From contig CP091034.1 of assembly GCA_039725955.1 (NCBI GenBank), positions 3,472,001 through 3,536,000 on the forward strand: a stretch of DNA of 64,000 bases, in the 5' to 3' direction. A program made the position numbers and the translations under genes. This document shows positions 50,601 to 60,637 of the stretch, one piece after another. Each line of letters starts with the position of its first letter. The stretch's first letter is position 1. Source of the stretch: Sinorhizobium sp. B11 (lineage in GTDB: Bacteria; Pseudomonadota; Alphaproteobacteria; Rhizobiales; Rhizobiaceae). A model generated the notes under the pieces. It did not search any database and was not told where the DNA came from. It was given only the letters and a program-made list of their open reading frames with translations.

Positions 50601-51083
50601 TTCCTCGTCGACATTTCCATGCCCGGCATGAACGGCTGGCAGCTCGTTTCCCGGCTGCGAGAAACGGGGCGCACTGCACCGATTGTGATGCTCTCAGCCA
50701 ATATCGGCGATGCCGCCGCTCACAGCGACAGCGACGACAGCCATAATGATTCGATCGGCAAGCCGGTCGACCTCAAACAACTGCGCGACAAGCTTGCCCT
50801 GCATCTCGGCCTGAAATGGCTTTATGCCGACGACCACACACCGGCGCCGGCAGCAGCCAGCTTGCCGCTCAGGAGCCCCGGTGCTGCACATGTGCAGGAA
50901 CTCCTGCGCCTCGGCGAAATAGGCTACATCAGGGGCATAGAAGCCAAGCTCGCAGACCTTGCCAAGGTAGAGGCAAATCAGCCATTCACCGAGGAACTCC
51001 GTTCCTATGTTGGCGCCTTCGATCTCGCCGGCTTCCTGGATTTCCTGCACAAGTTCGAAGAAAAGGGTGAACCCGTTGGCTGA
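47700..51083 (+). CDS. NCS1-transporter/histidine-kinase/receiver fusion sensor
   Basis: A 1127-residue hybrid sensor. Residues 20-490 form a nucleobase:cation symporter-1-like module of about 12 helices (RRFSSQRISQTAIGAISFLA, TRGAGFGYIGSTITSLIYAS). Residues 503-540 form a compact module of eight cysteines (starting CSVCEHPF, ending CHDMC), likely zinc-binding. Two more helices follow (560-640), then a coiled linker, the HisKA domain with His686 (GLSHELRTPLNAVLG), the ATPase domain (NLLSNAVKFTDEG, DTGRGIAEKDL, PGLGLGLTITRLL) and a receiver with Asp971 (LVDISMPGMNGW). The last 100 residues are helical and unassigned. AAGGAG precedes ATG 47700. It is divergent from urtA and overlaps the LuxR-type regulator gene, so it probably senses a nitrogen compound. 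Confidence 0.85.
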   Translation: MAARQRIIPVRREYNRWVANQTLEDYALRFTAKSARRFSSQRISQTAIGAISFLALEAIGGAITLSYGTTNAFFAIIVASIAMLAIGLPISRYAIRHGVDIDLLTRGAGFGYIGSTITSLIYASFTFMLFAIEASIMSGALELTLGIPLWIGYIISAVMVIPLVTHGVRLISKFQLMTQPFWIILNILPFIFIALMDWQQFDAWRAFAGIRHASGPPGTTADFNLVEFGAASAVILALMSQIGEQADFLRFLPPDPQRKWRHRLAIFLAGPGWVIIGAPKLLAGSFLVVLTFTSGVPVDRAADPAQMYLTAFGYMIPWHNAALLLMAAFVVVSQLKINVMNAYAGSLAWSNFFSRLTHSHPGRVIWLVFNVAIALLLMELGIYRLLEETLGIFSIIAMAWLCTISADLFINKPLGLAPPGIEFKRAHLYDINPVGLGAMTLSAGVALIAHFGVFGPVAASLAPYITLVIALIASPAIAFITKGKFYLARKPRHAWKNLTTITCSVCEHPFEPEDMAWCPAYAAPICSLCCSLDSRCHDMCKPNARFNAQVGAVAKTLLPETIVQKLTTRLGRYGIAVALALTAVGAILAMIAHQVSSASPETAEVVNRTILIVFFVFSVIAGIACWFYVLAHDSRVVAEEESSRQNTLLLKEIAAHKKTDAALQTAKETAEAANRAKSRYVVGLSHELRTPLNAVLGYAQILERDETIPPPRQSSIKVIRRSAEHLSGLIDGLLDISKIEAGRLQVYSNEINIQDFLDQIIDMFRPQAQAKGLTFIHDRSQALPQFVRTDEKRLRQILVNLLSNAVKFTDEGSVTFDVAYRSQVATFTVSDTGRGIAEKDLTRIYEPFQRGEAESVRPMPGLGLGLTITRLLTNTLGGEISVASEKDKGSTFRVRLMLSAVMRPAAPPQEKKIVSYDGPRRTIVVVDDNEDHREMMREILVPLDFIVLTAASGPDCLTLVEGIEPDLFLVDISMPGMNGWQLVSRLRETGRTAPIVMLSANIGDAAAHSDSDDSHNDSIGKPVDLKQLRDKLALHLGLKWLYADDHTPAPAAASLPLRSPGAAHVQELLRLGEIGYIRGIEAKLADLAKVEANQPFTEELRSYVGAFDLAGFLDFLHKFEEKGEPVG

Positions 51084-51987
51084 GCTTCCGCGCGATATCG
51101 TTCTGCTGGTCGACGATTCGCCAGAAGCGCTTGGTTTCCTGACGGATGCGCTGGAACAGTCTGGTTTTTCCGTTCTGATCGCCACATCGGGCTCGGCGGC
51201 TCTCAGTATCGTCGAGCGCATCACGCCCGATCTCATCCTGCTCGATGCTGTCATGCCGGCGATGGATGGTTTCGAGACCTGCCGCAGGCTAAAGGCCAAT
51301 GCCGCCGTCGCCCAGGTGCCCGTCATCTTCATGACCGGGCTCACCGAAACCGAGCATGTGGTCCATGCGCTGGAATCCGGTGGCGTCGATTACCTGTCGA
51401 AGCCCATCAACATCGACGAGCTGCGTGCCCGCATCCGCGTTCACCTGCGCAATGCCCGCTCGGCGCAAAGCGCCCGCGTCGCCCTCGATGCCGCTGGCCG
51501 CCATTTGCTGGCTGTGAAAGGCAACGGCGGGATCCATTGGTCGACGCCGCAGGCAACCCGCCTCGTCAACGCCGCGATGGGGAGCGACGACGGTATGGAA
51601 GTCGTCTCCCGCACGATCGGCAACTGGATGAAGGAACGCGCCGCAGCCGCGCGCGATGCCCTGATTTCCATCGCCCATGCCGGCCAGGCTGCCCTGCAGC
51701 TCGCCTTCCTCGGCGCCATCGGCCCGGACGAATATCTCTTCCGCTTGACCGCCGCCAATCAGCGCAACGACGACGAAGTACTGCGCCAGCATTTTGCGCT
51801 GACACAGCGCGAATCCGAGGTGCTGATGTGGATCGCCAAGGGCAAGGCCAACCGCGATATCGGCGAGATCCTCGGACTTTCTGCGCGAACGGTGAACAAG
51901 CACCTCGAACAGATCTATGTGAAGCTCGGGGTCGAAAACAGGGCATCCGCCGCCGTCAAGGCGGCGCATGCCCTGCATGAGATGTGA
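51067..51987 (+). CDS. LuxR/NarL-type response regulator
   Basis: A 306-residue regulator with an N-terminal receiver (VLLVDDSPEALGFLTDAL; Asp60 in LILLDAVMPAMDGF; Lys in YLSKPINIDE), a 90-residue linker of unknown type and a C-terminal LuxR-type helix-turn-helix (LTQRESEVLMWIAKGKANRDIGEI, LGLSARTVNKHLEQIYVKLG). GTG 51067 was chosen because it overlaps the kinase gene end and starts just before the receiver; TTG 51076 is possible. It is the likely output partner of the fusion kinase. Confidence 0.87.
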   Translation: MNPLAELPRDIVLLVDDSPEALGFLTDALEQSGFSVLIATSGSAALSIVERITPDLILLDAVMPAMDGFETCRRLKANAAVAQVPVIFMTGLTETEHVVHALESGGVDYLSKPINIDELRARIRVHLRNARSAQSARVALDAAGRHLLAVKGNGGIHWSTPQATRLVNAAMGSDDGMEVVSRTIGNWMKERAAAARDALISIAHAGQAALQLAFLGAIGPDEYLFRLTAANQRNDDEVLRQHFALTQRESEVLMWIAKGKANRDIGEILGLSARTVNKHLEQIYVKLGVENRASAAVKAAHALHEM

Positions 51988-52006
51988 GGGATAGCAAGCA
52001 GCGCCC

Positions 52007-52975
52007 TCAGATGACGCGGTCCGGCGCCTCGCGGCCTTCGAAAAACGCCGTCACATTCTCCACGACCTTCATCCCCATCGCCGTGCGCGTCTCTTCCGTC
52101 GCGCTGCCGAGATGCGGCAGCAGAACGACATTCTCCATCCGTCGCAGCGCTTCCGGCACTTGCGGCTCCGCCTCGTAGACATCGAGCCCGACGCCGCGGA
52201 TCGTGCCGTTCGCAAGCGCCGCTGTCAGCGCCGTCTCATCGACGACATCGCCTCGCGCCGTATTGATGAGGAAAGCGCCCCGCTTCATTGCTGCAAACCG
52301 CTCTGCATTCATCAGATGCCGGTTCTCCGCTCCTCCAGGGCAATGGAGCGAAACGAAATCGGAAGCCGCGAGCACCTCTTCCACCGAACCAAGCTGACGC
52401 GCGCCGTAACGTGCCGCCTCCCCCGGGTCGACCTGGGAACGGTTATAGAACACGATGTCCATGCCGAAGCCAAAATGGCAGCGCTGCGCAAAAGCCTTGC
52501 CGATTCGCCCGAAGCCGATAATACCCACAGTCTTGCCGGTCACCTTCGTGCCGATCATATGCGTCGGACACCAGCCCTTCCATTCGCCGGCACGCACCTG
52601 GCGCTCGCCCTCGCCGCCGCGACGGGCCACGGAAAGCAGAAGCAGCATGGCGATATCGGCGGTGCAATCGGTCAGTACCCCAGGCGTATTCGTCACCGCA
52701 ATGCCTTTGGCCTTTGCGGCGGAGATATCGATGTGATTGAATCCCACCCCGAAATTGCCGAGGATCTTCGTACGGATATCGCCGGCAAACACCGCTGCCG
52801 GCAGCTTGTCGGAAACGGTCGGCAGCACCGCGTCATGGTCCGCCAGCGCCTGGCGAAGCTCGCTTTCACCGAGCGGCACATCATCTCTGTTGAGCGAGAC
52901 ATCGAAACGCTCTGCGAGCACGGCCTCTACCGAGGCGGGCCAGCGCCGGGTGACGAGAATGCGGGGTTTTGGCAT
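52007..52975 (-). CDS. D-isomer-specific 2-hydroxyacid dehydrogenase (glyoxylate/hydroxypyruvate reductase-like)
   Basis: A 322-residue NAD(P)-dependent enzyme. The nucleotide-binding motif is GKTVGIIGFGRIGKAFAQR, and the catalytic triad residues are visible: Arg in LINTARGDVVDE, Glu in VYEAEPQVPEAL and His in VVLLPHLGSATEET. FGVGFNHIDISAAKAKG is the substrate-loop region. The sequence style fits GyaR/GhrB-type glyoxylate or hydroxypyruvate reductases; the exact substrate is not certain. It stands alone, convergent with the response regulator gene. Confidence 0.88.
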   Translation of the reverse strand: MPKPRILVTRRWPASVEAVLAERFDVSLNRDDVPLGESELRQALADHDAVLPTVSDKLPAAVFAGDIRTKILGNFGVGFNHIDISAAKAKGIAVTNTPGVLTDCTADIAMLLLLSVARRGGEGERQVRAGEWKGWCPTHMIGTKVTGKTVGIIGFGRIGKAFAQRCHFGFGMDIVFYNRSQVDPGEAARYGARQLGSVEEVLAASDFVSLHCPGGAENRHLMNAERFAAMKRGAFLINTARGDVVDETALTAALANGTIRGVGLDVYEAEPQVPEALRRMENVVLLPHLGSATEETRTAMGMKVVENVTAFFEGREAPDRVI

Positions 52976-53080
52976 GAATCTGGGTCCTCCATCCTTTACC
53001 TTTGGCTTAGGCCAAGAAGGCCAGGAATGGAATGGCCTTCAAACCCGCAAAGACTGCGATCTCGAACTGCGCAGGCCAAA

Positions 53081-53110
53081 CGAAAGAAGCCCGGTCGCTG
53101 ACCGGGCTTC
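53081..53110 (-). terminator. Rho-independent terminator of the livJ/K gene
   Basis: GAAGCCCGGT (53086-53095) pairs with ACCGGGCTTC (53101-53110). On the minus strand the stem is followed by TTTCGTTT. Confidence 0.8.
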
Positions 53111-53140
53111 CATGAAAGGCATATCTGCCAGAGACTGAAA

Positions 53141-54262
53141 TCAGTCGGCCTTCTGGAAGTAGCTGTACTTGCCGTCGTCGCCCTTCTTCCATTCGTACAT
53201 GACGTAGCCCGGAAGCTTCGGGTCGCCCTTTTCGTCGAAGGAGATCTCGCCGAGAACGGTCGGGAACGGACCCTTTTCCTTCATGGCCGCGGCAACGGCT
53301 TCAGCGTCGGTAGAACCGGCCGCCTTGGCAGCAGCAGCGATCGTCTGCAGCGCAGCGTAGGAATAGAGCGTGTAAGCTTCCGGGTTGAAGCCGGCGGCCT
53401 TGAACTTCGCTACGAGGTCCTTGTTGGCCGGGTTGACAGTCGGATCCGGGCCGAAGGTGTTCAGCGTACCGGCAACGGCGTCACCAGCGATGGAGGCGAG
53501 TTCGTTCGAGACGATACCGTCACCCGAAACGAGCGCTGCCTTCAGGCCCTGGTCGGCCGACTGGCGGATGATGAGACCGGCTTCGGTGTGCAGACCGCCC
53601 CAGTAGATGATCGAAACGCCGGCTTCCTTCATCTTTGCGATGAGAGCCGAGAAGTCCTTGTCGCCGACGTTGACGCCTTCGTACATGGCTTCGGTGACGC
53701 CAGCGGCATTCAGAGCCTTCTTGGTTTCGTCAGCGAGACCCTGGCCGTAAGGTGTCTTGTCGTGAATGACGGCGATCTTGGCGTCCTTGAAGTGGTCGGC
53801 CAGATACTTGCCGGCAATGGCGCCCTGCTGGTCGTCACGACCGCAGGTGCGGAAGGTGTTCCACAGGCCACGCTCGGTGAAAACCGGGTTCGTAGCAGCC
53901 GGGGTGATTTCGAGGATGCCGTTTTCGGCGTAAACTTCGGAAGCCGGAATGGAAACGCCCGAGTTGAAGTGGCCGATAACGAACTTCACGCCGTCAGCAA
54001 CGAACTTGTTCGCGACGGAGATGCCCTGCTTCGGGTCGGAAACGTCGTCGCCGAGCTCGATCTTGATCTGCTCGCCGTTGATACCGCCAGCAGCGTTGAT
54101 GTCGGCGGCTGCCTGCTCGGCACCCTTCTGAAGCTGTGCGCCGAACGCAGCGTTTGGACCCGTCAGCGGGCCGCCAACGCCGATCACGATGTCAGCTCGT
54201 GCGACGCCGCCGAACGCGACGATCGCCGTCAGTGCCACCGCTGACAAGAGAGACTTCTTCAT
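53141..54262 (-). CDS. livJ: Branched-chain amino-acid-binding protein (LivJ/LivK)
   Basis: A 373-residue periplasmic binding protein. The signal peptide is MKKSLLSAVALTAIVAFGGVARA, and the mature start IVIGVGGPLTGPNAAFGAQLQKG is typical of LIV-binding proteins. FVIGHFNSGVSIPASEVYAENG and WNTFRTCGRDDQQGAIAGKYL are further family segments. ATG 54262 has GGGAG at good spacing; the open frame upstream lacks signal-peptide character. It is the binding protein for the LivFGMH system encoded upstream on the same strand, though ligand range may be broad. Confidence 0.92.
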   Translation of the reverse strand: MKKSLLSAVALTAIVAFGGVARADIVIGVGGPLTGPNAAFGAQLQKGAEQAAADINAAGGINGEQIKIELGDDVSDPKQGISVANKFVADGVKFVIGHFNSGVSIPASEVYAENGILEITPAATNPVFTERGLWNTFRTCGRDDQQGAIAGKYLADHFKDAKIAVIHDKTPYGQGLADETKKALNAAGVTEAMYEGVNVGDKDFSALIAKMKEAGVSIIYWGGLHTEAGLIIRQSADQGLKAALVSGDGIVSNELASIAGDAVAGTLNTFGPDPTVNPANKDLVAKFKAAGFNPEAYTLYSYAALQTIAAAAKAAGSTDAEAVAAAMKEKGPFPTVLGEISFDEKGDPKLPGYVMYEWKKGDDGKYSYFQKAD

Positions 54263-54380
54263 ATTGTTACTCCCAATTTTTGGGCGGGTTCTTCCAAGGC
54301 CCGACGCAAACCCCACCTTTGACTGCGCCGGGAAAGCTGTTCCGCTCTGAAGGCAATTCATGCCTAGTTTCAACGGGCTG

Positions 54381-54734
54381 TCAATGTTTCTCCTTCCACG
54401 AAAACGCGGAAGTTTTTTCGTACAGCCAGTAATAGTTGTTGACCATTTGATTGGTACGGCGATAGCGGAACCCGGCTGTCGAGAAGACCAGCAGAGTTAC
54501 GAAATCGATGATGTAGAAGAGGGCGCTGAGCATCGGGCCGTCAAACAGCGCATGATGCAGGAACTGCATCGCCCAGGCGAGCAGGAAGGTGTAGACGACA
54601 ACCAAGGAGTAGTTGTTCCAGCCGTCCGCAACCGCCCTGCCGGCGCGCCACGCCGTCCAGAAACCGATGAGCACAACGAGCGCTCGGATGACGAGCTTCA
54701 CGCCGTTGTCGCTTTCGAAGAAAAGTCCCTGCAT
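54381..54734 (-). CDS. Small membrane protein in the liv cluster (DUF6867-like)
   Basis: A 117-residue protein with three membrane helices: VKLVIRALVVLIGFWTAWRAG, YSLVVVYTFLLAWAMQFLHHAL and MLSALFYIIDFVTLLVFST. The C-terminus (RRTNQMVNNYYWLYE) is soluble. ATG 54734 (MQGLFFES) was chosen. A protein of this type is found in liv clusters of rhizobia, to my recollection, but no function is known to me. It lies 25 bases after livF. Confidence 0.75.
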   Translation of the reverse strand: MQGLFFESDNGVKLVIRALVVLIGFWTAWRAGRAVADGWNNYSLVVVYTFLLAWAMQFLHHALFDGPMLSALFYIIDFVTLLVFSTAGFRYRRTNQMVNNYYWLYEKTSAFSWKEKH

Positions 54735-54759
54735 AATCAAACTCTCCCTTCTGCCGCGA

Positions 54760-55491
54760 TCAATGCCGCCCGCCTTCGAGATAGGCAGCACGCACCTCGG
54801 GATTCGCAAGCAGTTCCTTGCCGCTGCCGCTCATCGTTACCTTGCCGTTGACCAGCACATAGGCCCGGTGAGACAGCTTGAGCGCTGCGAATGCGTTCTG
54901 CTCCACGAGGAAGACGGTCAGCCCCTCCTTCTCGTTCAGCATCTTGATGGCTTCGAAGATGCCCTTCACGATCAGCGGAGCGAGGCCGAGCGACGGTTCG
55001 TCGAGCAGCAGCAGCTTCGGGCGCGCCATCAACGCACGGCCGATCGAAAGCATCTGCTGTTCGCCACCCGAAAGCGTGCCGCCACGCTGCGACTGACGCT
55101 CCTTAAGACGCGGGAACATAACGAAAATCTTTTCTACATCCTCATGGAAGTATTTGAGATTATCGAGACCGGCGCCCATCTGGAGATTTTCCAGCACGGT
55201 CATTCGCGGAAAGATGCGTCGTCCTTCGGGCGACTGCGCGATACGCAACCGCGCGATCTCATGCGTCGGCAGCTTGGTGATATCCTGGCCGTCGAAGACG
55301 ATCGAGCCGGTACGGGCCTGCGGGCTCCCGCAGATCGTCATCATCAGCGTCGACTTGCCGGCGCCGTTGGCGCCGATCAGGCTGACGATTTCGCCCTTCT
55401 TCACCTCGACATCGATGCCGGCGAGCGCGCGAATATTGCCGTAATAGGTCTCGACGCCCTGAACCTTGAGAAGCTGTTCACCGGCCGCCAT
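54760..55491 (-). CDS. livF: Branched-chain amino-acid ABC transporter ATPase LivF
   Basis: A 243-residue ATPase with Walker A GANGAGKSTLMMTICG, signature LSGGEQQMLSIGRALM and Walker B LLLLDEPSLGLAPL, the standard LivF wording. The start overlaps the livG stop by one base. It ends AYLEGGRH as usual. Confidence 0.95.
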   Translation of the reverse strand: MAAGEQLLKVQGVETYYGNIRALAGIDVEVKKGEIVSLIGANGAGKSTLMMTICGSPQARTGSIVFDGQDITKLPTHEIARLRIAQSPEGRRIFPRMTVLENLQMGAGLDNLKYFHEDVEKIFVMFPRLKERQSQRGGTLSGGEQQMLSIGRALMARPKLLLLDEPSLGLAPLIVKGIFEAIKMLNEKEGLTVFLVEQNAFAALKLSHRAYVLVNGKVTMSGSGKELLANPEVRAAYLEGGRH

Positions 55492-56356
55492 CAGATTGCG
55501 CCCCCTTCTACGGTCGCAATGACCTCTTCGACTTCTTCATCCTCGACACCAAGATAGGCTGCAATAACCCTCGGGTCGTTCTTCACGTGGTCGGGGCTTC
55601 CGTCGGAAATCTTCTGGCCGTATTCCAAAACGATGACGTGGTCGGAAATTTCCATGACGACCGACATGTCGTGCTCGATGAGCAGGATCGAGGTGCCGGT
55701 TTCGGTGCGAATGCCTTTCAGCAAGGCATTGAGCGCTGCCGATTCTCGCGGATTGAGACCGGCAGCCGGCTCGTCGAGGCACAGCAGCTCCGGACCGGTG
55801 CACATGGCGCGAGCGATTTCCAGACGACGCTGGGCGCCGTAAGGCAGGTCGCCGGCCGGATCGTCGGCGCGGTCGATAAGGTCGGCCTTCTCAAGCCAGT
55901 GGCGCGCAAGCTCGATGGCAGCAGCCGCTTCGCGCTTGTAGGGACCGATACCGAGCAGACCAAGCACCGTGAAGCCCGAAGCCTTCATCAGTTTGTTATG
56001 CTGGGCGACCAGCAGGTTTTCCAGAACGGTGAGGCCCGAGAACAGGCGGATGTTCTGGAAGGTACGGGCAACCCTGGCTTCCTTGGTGATACGGAAGTCC
56101 GGCAGGCGCTCGAGAAGGTACTGCTTGCCGCTGTTCTGAGTCAGCGTAATCATGCCCATCGTCGGCTTATAGAAACCGGTGATGCAGTTGAAGACGGTCG
56201 TCTTGCCCGCACCGTTCGGGCCGATCAGCGCGGTGATTTCACCGCGCTTGGCCTCGAAGGAGAAGTCGTTGATGGCCATCAGGCCGCCGAACTTCATCGA
56301 CAGGTGCTCGACCTTGAGCAAAGTGTCATTCGACATCGTGTTCTCGACAGGGCTCA

Positions 56357-56357
<1 letters not shown>
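55491..56357 (-). CDS. livG: Branched-chain amino-acid ABC transporter ATPase LivG
   Basis: A 288-residue ATPase with Walker A GPNGAGKTTVFNCITG, a diagnostic ARTFQNIRLFSGLTVLENLLV segment, the signature-equivalent LPYGAQRRLEIARAM and Walker B LLCLDEPAAGLNP. I chose ATG 56357, which overlaps the livM stop and has GGAGGG nine bases away; ATG 56336 (MSNDTLLKVEH) is an alternative without a good ribosome-binding site. Confidence 0.95.
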
Positions 56358-57754
<1,397 letters not shown>

Positions 57755-57757
57755 GAC

Positions 57758-58660
57758 TTATACCTTCTCGACTTCCGGCCGGCCGAGAATGCCCGTCGGC
57801 TTGAAGATCAGCACGAATGCAAGAATGGCGAAGGTAGCGACATCCTTGTACGCGATGGTGAAATAGGCCGACCATAGGGATTCGATGAGGCCGATCATCA
57901 GCCCGCCGAGAACAGCGCCCGGCAGTGAGCCGATGCCGCCGAGAACGGCTGCAGTGAAGGCCTTGACGCCCGGGATGAAGCCATCGTTGAACGATGCGAC
58001 ACCATAGTACATCAGATACATCGTGCCGGCGACGGCCGCGAGTGCCGCACCCATGATGAAGGTGATGGAGATGGTCTGGTCAACATTGACGCCCAAAAGG
58101 GCGGCCATCTTGCGGTCCTGTTCGGTGGCGCGCTGAGCACGTCCGAGTGCCGTCTTGTTGACAAGATACCAGAAGGCAGCAAGCAGGACGACGGTCACGA
58201 CAATGATGATGATCTGCTTCAGCGAGATCGAGAGACCACCAACATTATATACCGTGCCGACGAGCGGCGGGATCGGCTTGTTGCGCGGACCCTGCGTCAC
58301 CTGGATAAAGTTGGACAGCGTGATCGACATGCCGATCGCGGTAATCAGCGGCGCCAGGCGGAATGAACCGCGCAGCGGGCGGTAGGCGACGCGCTCGATC
58401 GTCCAGTTCCACAAACTCGTCATCAGCATCGCGACCACAAGCATCGCCAATAGCAGCACGGCTACCGGAAGACCTGCAAAGATGGATGTGAGAACGAGAA
58501 AGACGATAAGAGCAGCGAAACCACCAAGCATGAAAATATCGCCATGGGCGAAGTTGATCATGCCGATAATGCCGTAAACCATCGTATAGCCAATAGCCAC
58601 AAGGCCATAGATGGATCCGAGAGTCAGCCCATTGAAGAGCTGCTGGACGAAATACTCCAT
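57758..58660 (-). CDS. livH: Branched-chain amino-acid ABC transporter permease LivH
   Basis: A 300-residue permease starting MEYFVQQLFNGLTLGSIYGLVAIGY, with MIGMINFAHGDIFMLGGF and the contact loop RAQRATEQDRKMAALLGVN. It opens the liv series (H, M, G, F, small membrane protein, J/K), all on the minus strand with tight spacing. Confidence 0.95.
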   Translation of the reverse strand: MEYFVQQLFNGLTLGSIYGLVAIGYTMVYGIIGMINFAHGDIFMLGGFAALIVFLVLTSIFAGLPVAVLLLAMLVVAMLMTSLWNWTIERVAYRPLRGSFRLAPLITAIGMSITLSNFIQVTQGPRNKPIPPLVGTVYNVGGLSISLKQIIIIVVTVVLLAAFWYLVNKTALGRAQRATEQDRKMAALLGVNVDQTISITFIMGAALAAVAGTMYLMYYGVASFNDGFIPGVKAFTAAVLGGIGSLPGAVLGGLMIGLIESLWSAYFTIAYKDVATFAILAFVLIFKPTGILGRPEVEKV

Positions 58661-59166
58661 ATGTCATTTCCCCTGGATGCGAACCAAATTTAAGTTGCAT
58701 CTCTTATTGGTTTTATCGCTCATGCTTTCACATGAGCCTCTAGCTCGCATTGCATAGCGGTTTCGTTGGAAATGTGAAGACAAAAAGGATTTACTGCGCC
58801 AGAATCTTGGGCAAACAGCGATAAATGGCGCAATTCAAACCAAAATCCACACAAAAGCGGCATCGTTTGGCAATTTTTTAGCCAGATCCGGCTTTGTCAA
58901 TTAATCTTTGTGCACTGGACCAAGCCAGAAACGCTCGCGTCACGCGTAAACTGTTCCACAAGTAAGGAAGTTGACGAAATTTCAAACTCGAAGATGCTGT
59001 TAATTGCAAATGCCATTTCACCGACCATTGCCGCTGACGGGTTCATGCAAATCCTGCGGGCCTGTGTTAATGTTACGGGATTCCGGCAAGGGGTGCGGCA
59101 ACACCTCCGATAGACTATATATAGCGCAGTAGTCTCAAGACGGATTTACGGGCGAACGGCAGGAAT
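58661..59166. other. Divergent intergenic region between livH and cysQ
   Basis: A 506-base gap, AT-rich in the middle (58800-59010), expected to hold the promoters of the liv operon and of cysQ. The short ORF 58910-59113 has no ribosome-binding site or family features. No operator was recognised. Confidence 0.5.
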
Positions 59167-59964
59167 ATGCTGAAGACATTCGAACGGGCGGCACTCGAAG
59201 CCGGCAAGGCCATCATAGAGGTCTTCTGCGACGGCTGCCCGGTGGAAATGAAGGCCGACGAAAGTCCGGTGACGATCGCCGACCAGGAGGCCGAGCGCAT
59301 CATACTGGCGCATCTGCAACGCGATTTCCCCGAGATCCCCGTCATCGCCGAAGAATCAGTGGCTGCCGGCAAGGTGCCCGACATCGCCGGAAAGTCCTTC
59401 TTTCTCGTCGACCCTCTCGATGGCACCCGCGAATTCCTGGATAAGCGCCGGGAGTTTACCGTCAATATCGCCTATGTGGAAAATGGCATTCCGGTCGCCG
59501 GTATCGTCTACGCCCCGGCGCTGGGCATCGCTTTTTCCGGCGAACGCGGAAGCGCGGAAAAACTGGTAATCGACGAAAACTTTGCAGTAACGGAGCGAAG
59601 CCTTATCAAGGTGCGCAAGCAGCCGGCAGAGAGCATGGCTCTTGCAAGCTTTCGCCACGATAGTCCCGAGACTGGCCTTTTCCTGGCCAGGCATGCCATC
59701 TCCAAATGCACCAACATCGGCTCGTCCCTGAAATTCTGTCTGCTGGCTGAAGGCAAGGCCGACGTCTACCCGCGGTTCACCCGCACCATGGAGTGGGATA
59801 CAGCGGCTGGCGATGCGGTGCTGCGCGCAGCCGGCGGATCGACTGTCACTATGGACGGCCAACCGCTTCTCTACGGCAAAACCGGTGCGGCTGCCGATTT
59901 CGACTTCGCAAATCCCCATTTCGTCTCTTGGGGCGGTACGAAACCTGCACTCGCACAGGCATAG
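59167..59964 (+). CDS. cysQ: 3'(2'),5'-bisphosphate nucleotidase CysQ (inositol monophosphatase family)
   Basis: A 265-residue Mg2+-dependent phosphatase. The metal motifs are VIAEES (Glu), DPLDGTREFLDKRREFTVNIA (D-P-L-D-G-T) and MEWDTAAGDAVLRAAGG (W-D-x-x-A). The REFLDKRREFTVNIA wording is characteristic of CysQ as against inositol phosphatases or histidinol phosphatase. It hydrolyses PAP to AMP, recycling a by-product of sulfate assimilation and sulfotransfer. Confidence 0.9.
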   Translation: MLKTFERAALEAGKAIIEVFCDGCPVEMKADESPVTIADQEAERIILAHLQRDFPEIPVIAEESVAAGKVPDIAGKSFFLVDPLDGTREFLDKRREFTVNIAYVENGIPVAGIVYAPALGIAFSGERGSAEKLVIDENFAVTERSLIKVRKQPAESMALASFRHDSPETGLFLARHAISKCTNIGSSLKFCLLAEGKADVYPRFTRTMEWDTAAGDAVLRAAGGSTVTMDGQPLLYGKTGAAADFDFANPHFVSWGGTKPALAQA

Positions 59965-60637
59965 TGACCACAGAAAGTCGGTGTCTTCCAACTTTTTTGC
60001 GGAAATATCGTTGCCGTCATCGGCGATCGGTTCTTCGATGTCTCCGGCCGAAAAATCCCTGGGTACTTTCCGAAATCGGTCGTCCCCTTGATTCGAGGGG
60101 TGCGCCCTTCGGCTTTCCGATGGCATGTTTTCTTGCCACGTTCTCGCCATAATTGACGCCGCCGCCGTGATGTGACTTCGGTAACATCTTGGCATACAAA
60201 GACGCAATTATGGAATGAATATCTTAATTACAGAATAGCGTCGCCGATAACTTTTCCCGCTCTTATCCCCTCACGCTGGACGGCAAATTCGATCCCGGCC
60301 GGACCATGATCTCTCAGGCGCCGTGGGCAATGGAGCGTTTTGGTACGGTGTAGCCCTCAACCATTACAACCGTCGTCTGCCGTCCCGAATCCGGTCAAAC
60401 ACCTAAGATTCCTAATAAAAATCCCGGTTGAAAAATAAAACTCCTGATTTTGCATAAACTTAACGCAACTGCGAAGTTTGCTGCGATGCGAAATTTCTCT
60501 GGACTCGGTTAAACAAATGTCGCAAATTTAGGATGTAGTAGGGTTAAACGTCGCCTAACATTCTGGCGCCTTAATGTGGCGCTAACCAAGCCATCTAATC
60601 ACACCGCCGAAAGCTTCAAAATACAAAGGGTAGATCC
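59965..60637. other. Long intergenic region upstream of the exopolysaccharide transferase gene
   Basis: A 673-base gap without a supported gene. The 3' half (60420-60600) is AT-rich with several TTAA-type words, including TTAA-N7-CTAA at 60544-60558, one mismatch from a CtrA box. A small inverted pair (GGCGCC/GGCGCT) lies near 60567-60583. A long leader or complex promoter is likely. Confidence 0.5.

Noticed and set aside
59356..60207. 283-codon minus-strand open frame spanning the end of cysQ
   Set aside because: Largely antisense to cysQ, no domain, and the free part lacks coding character.
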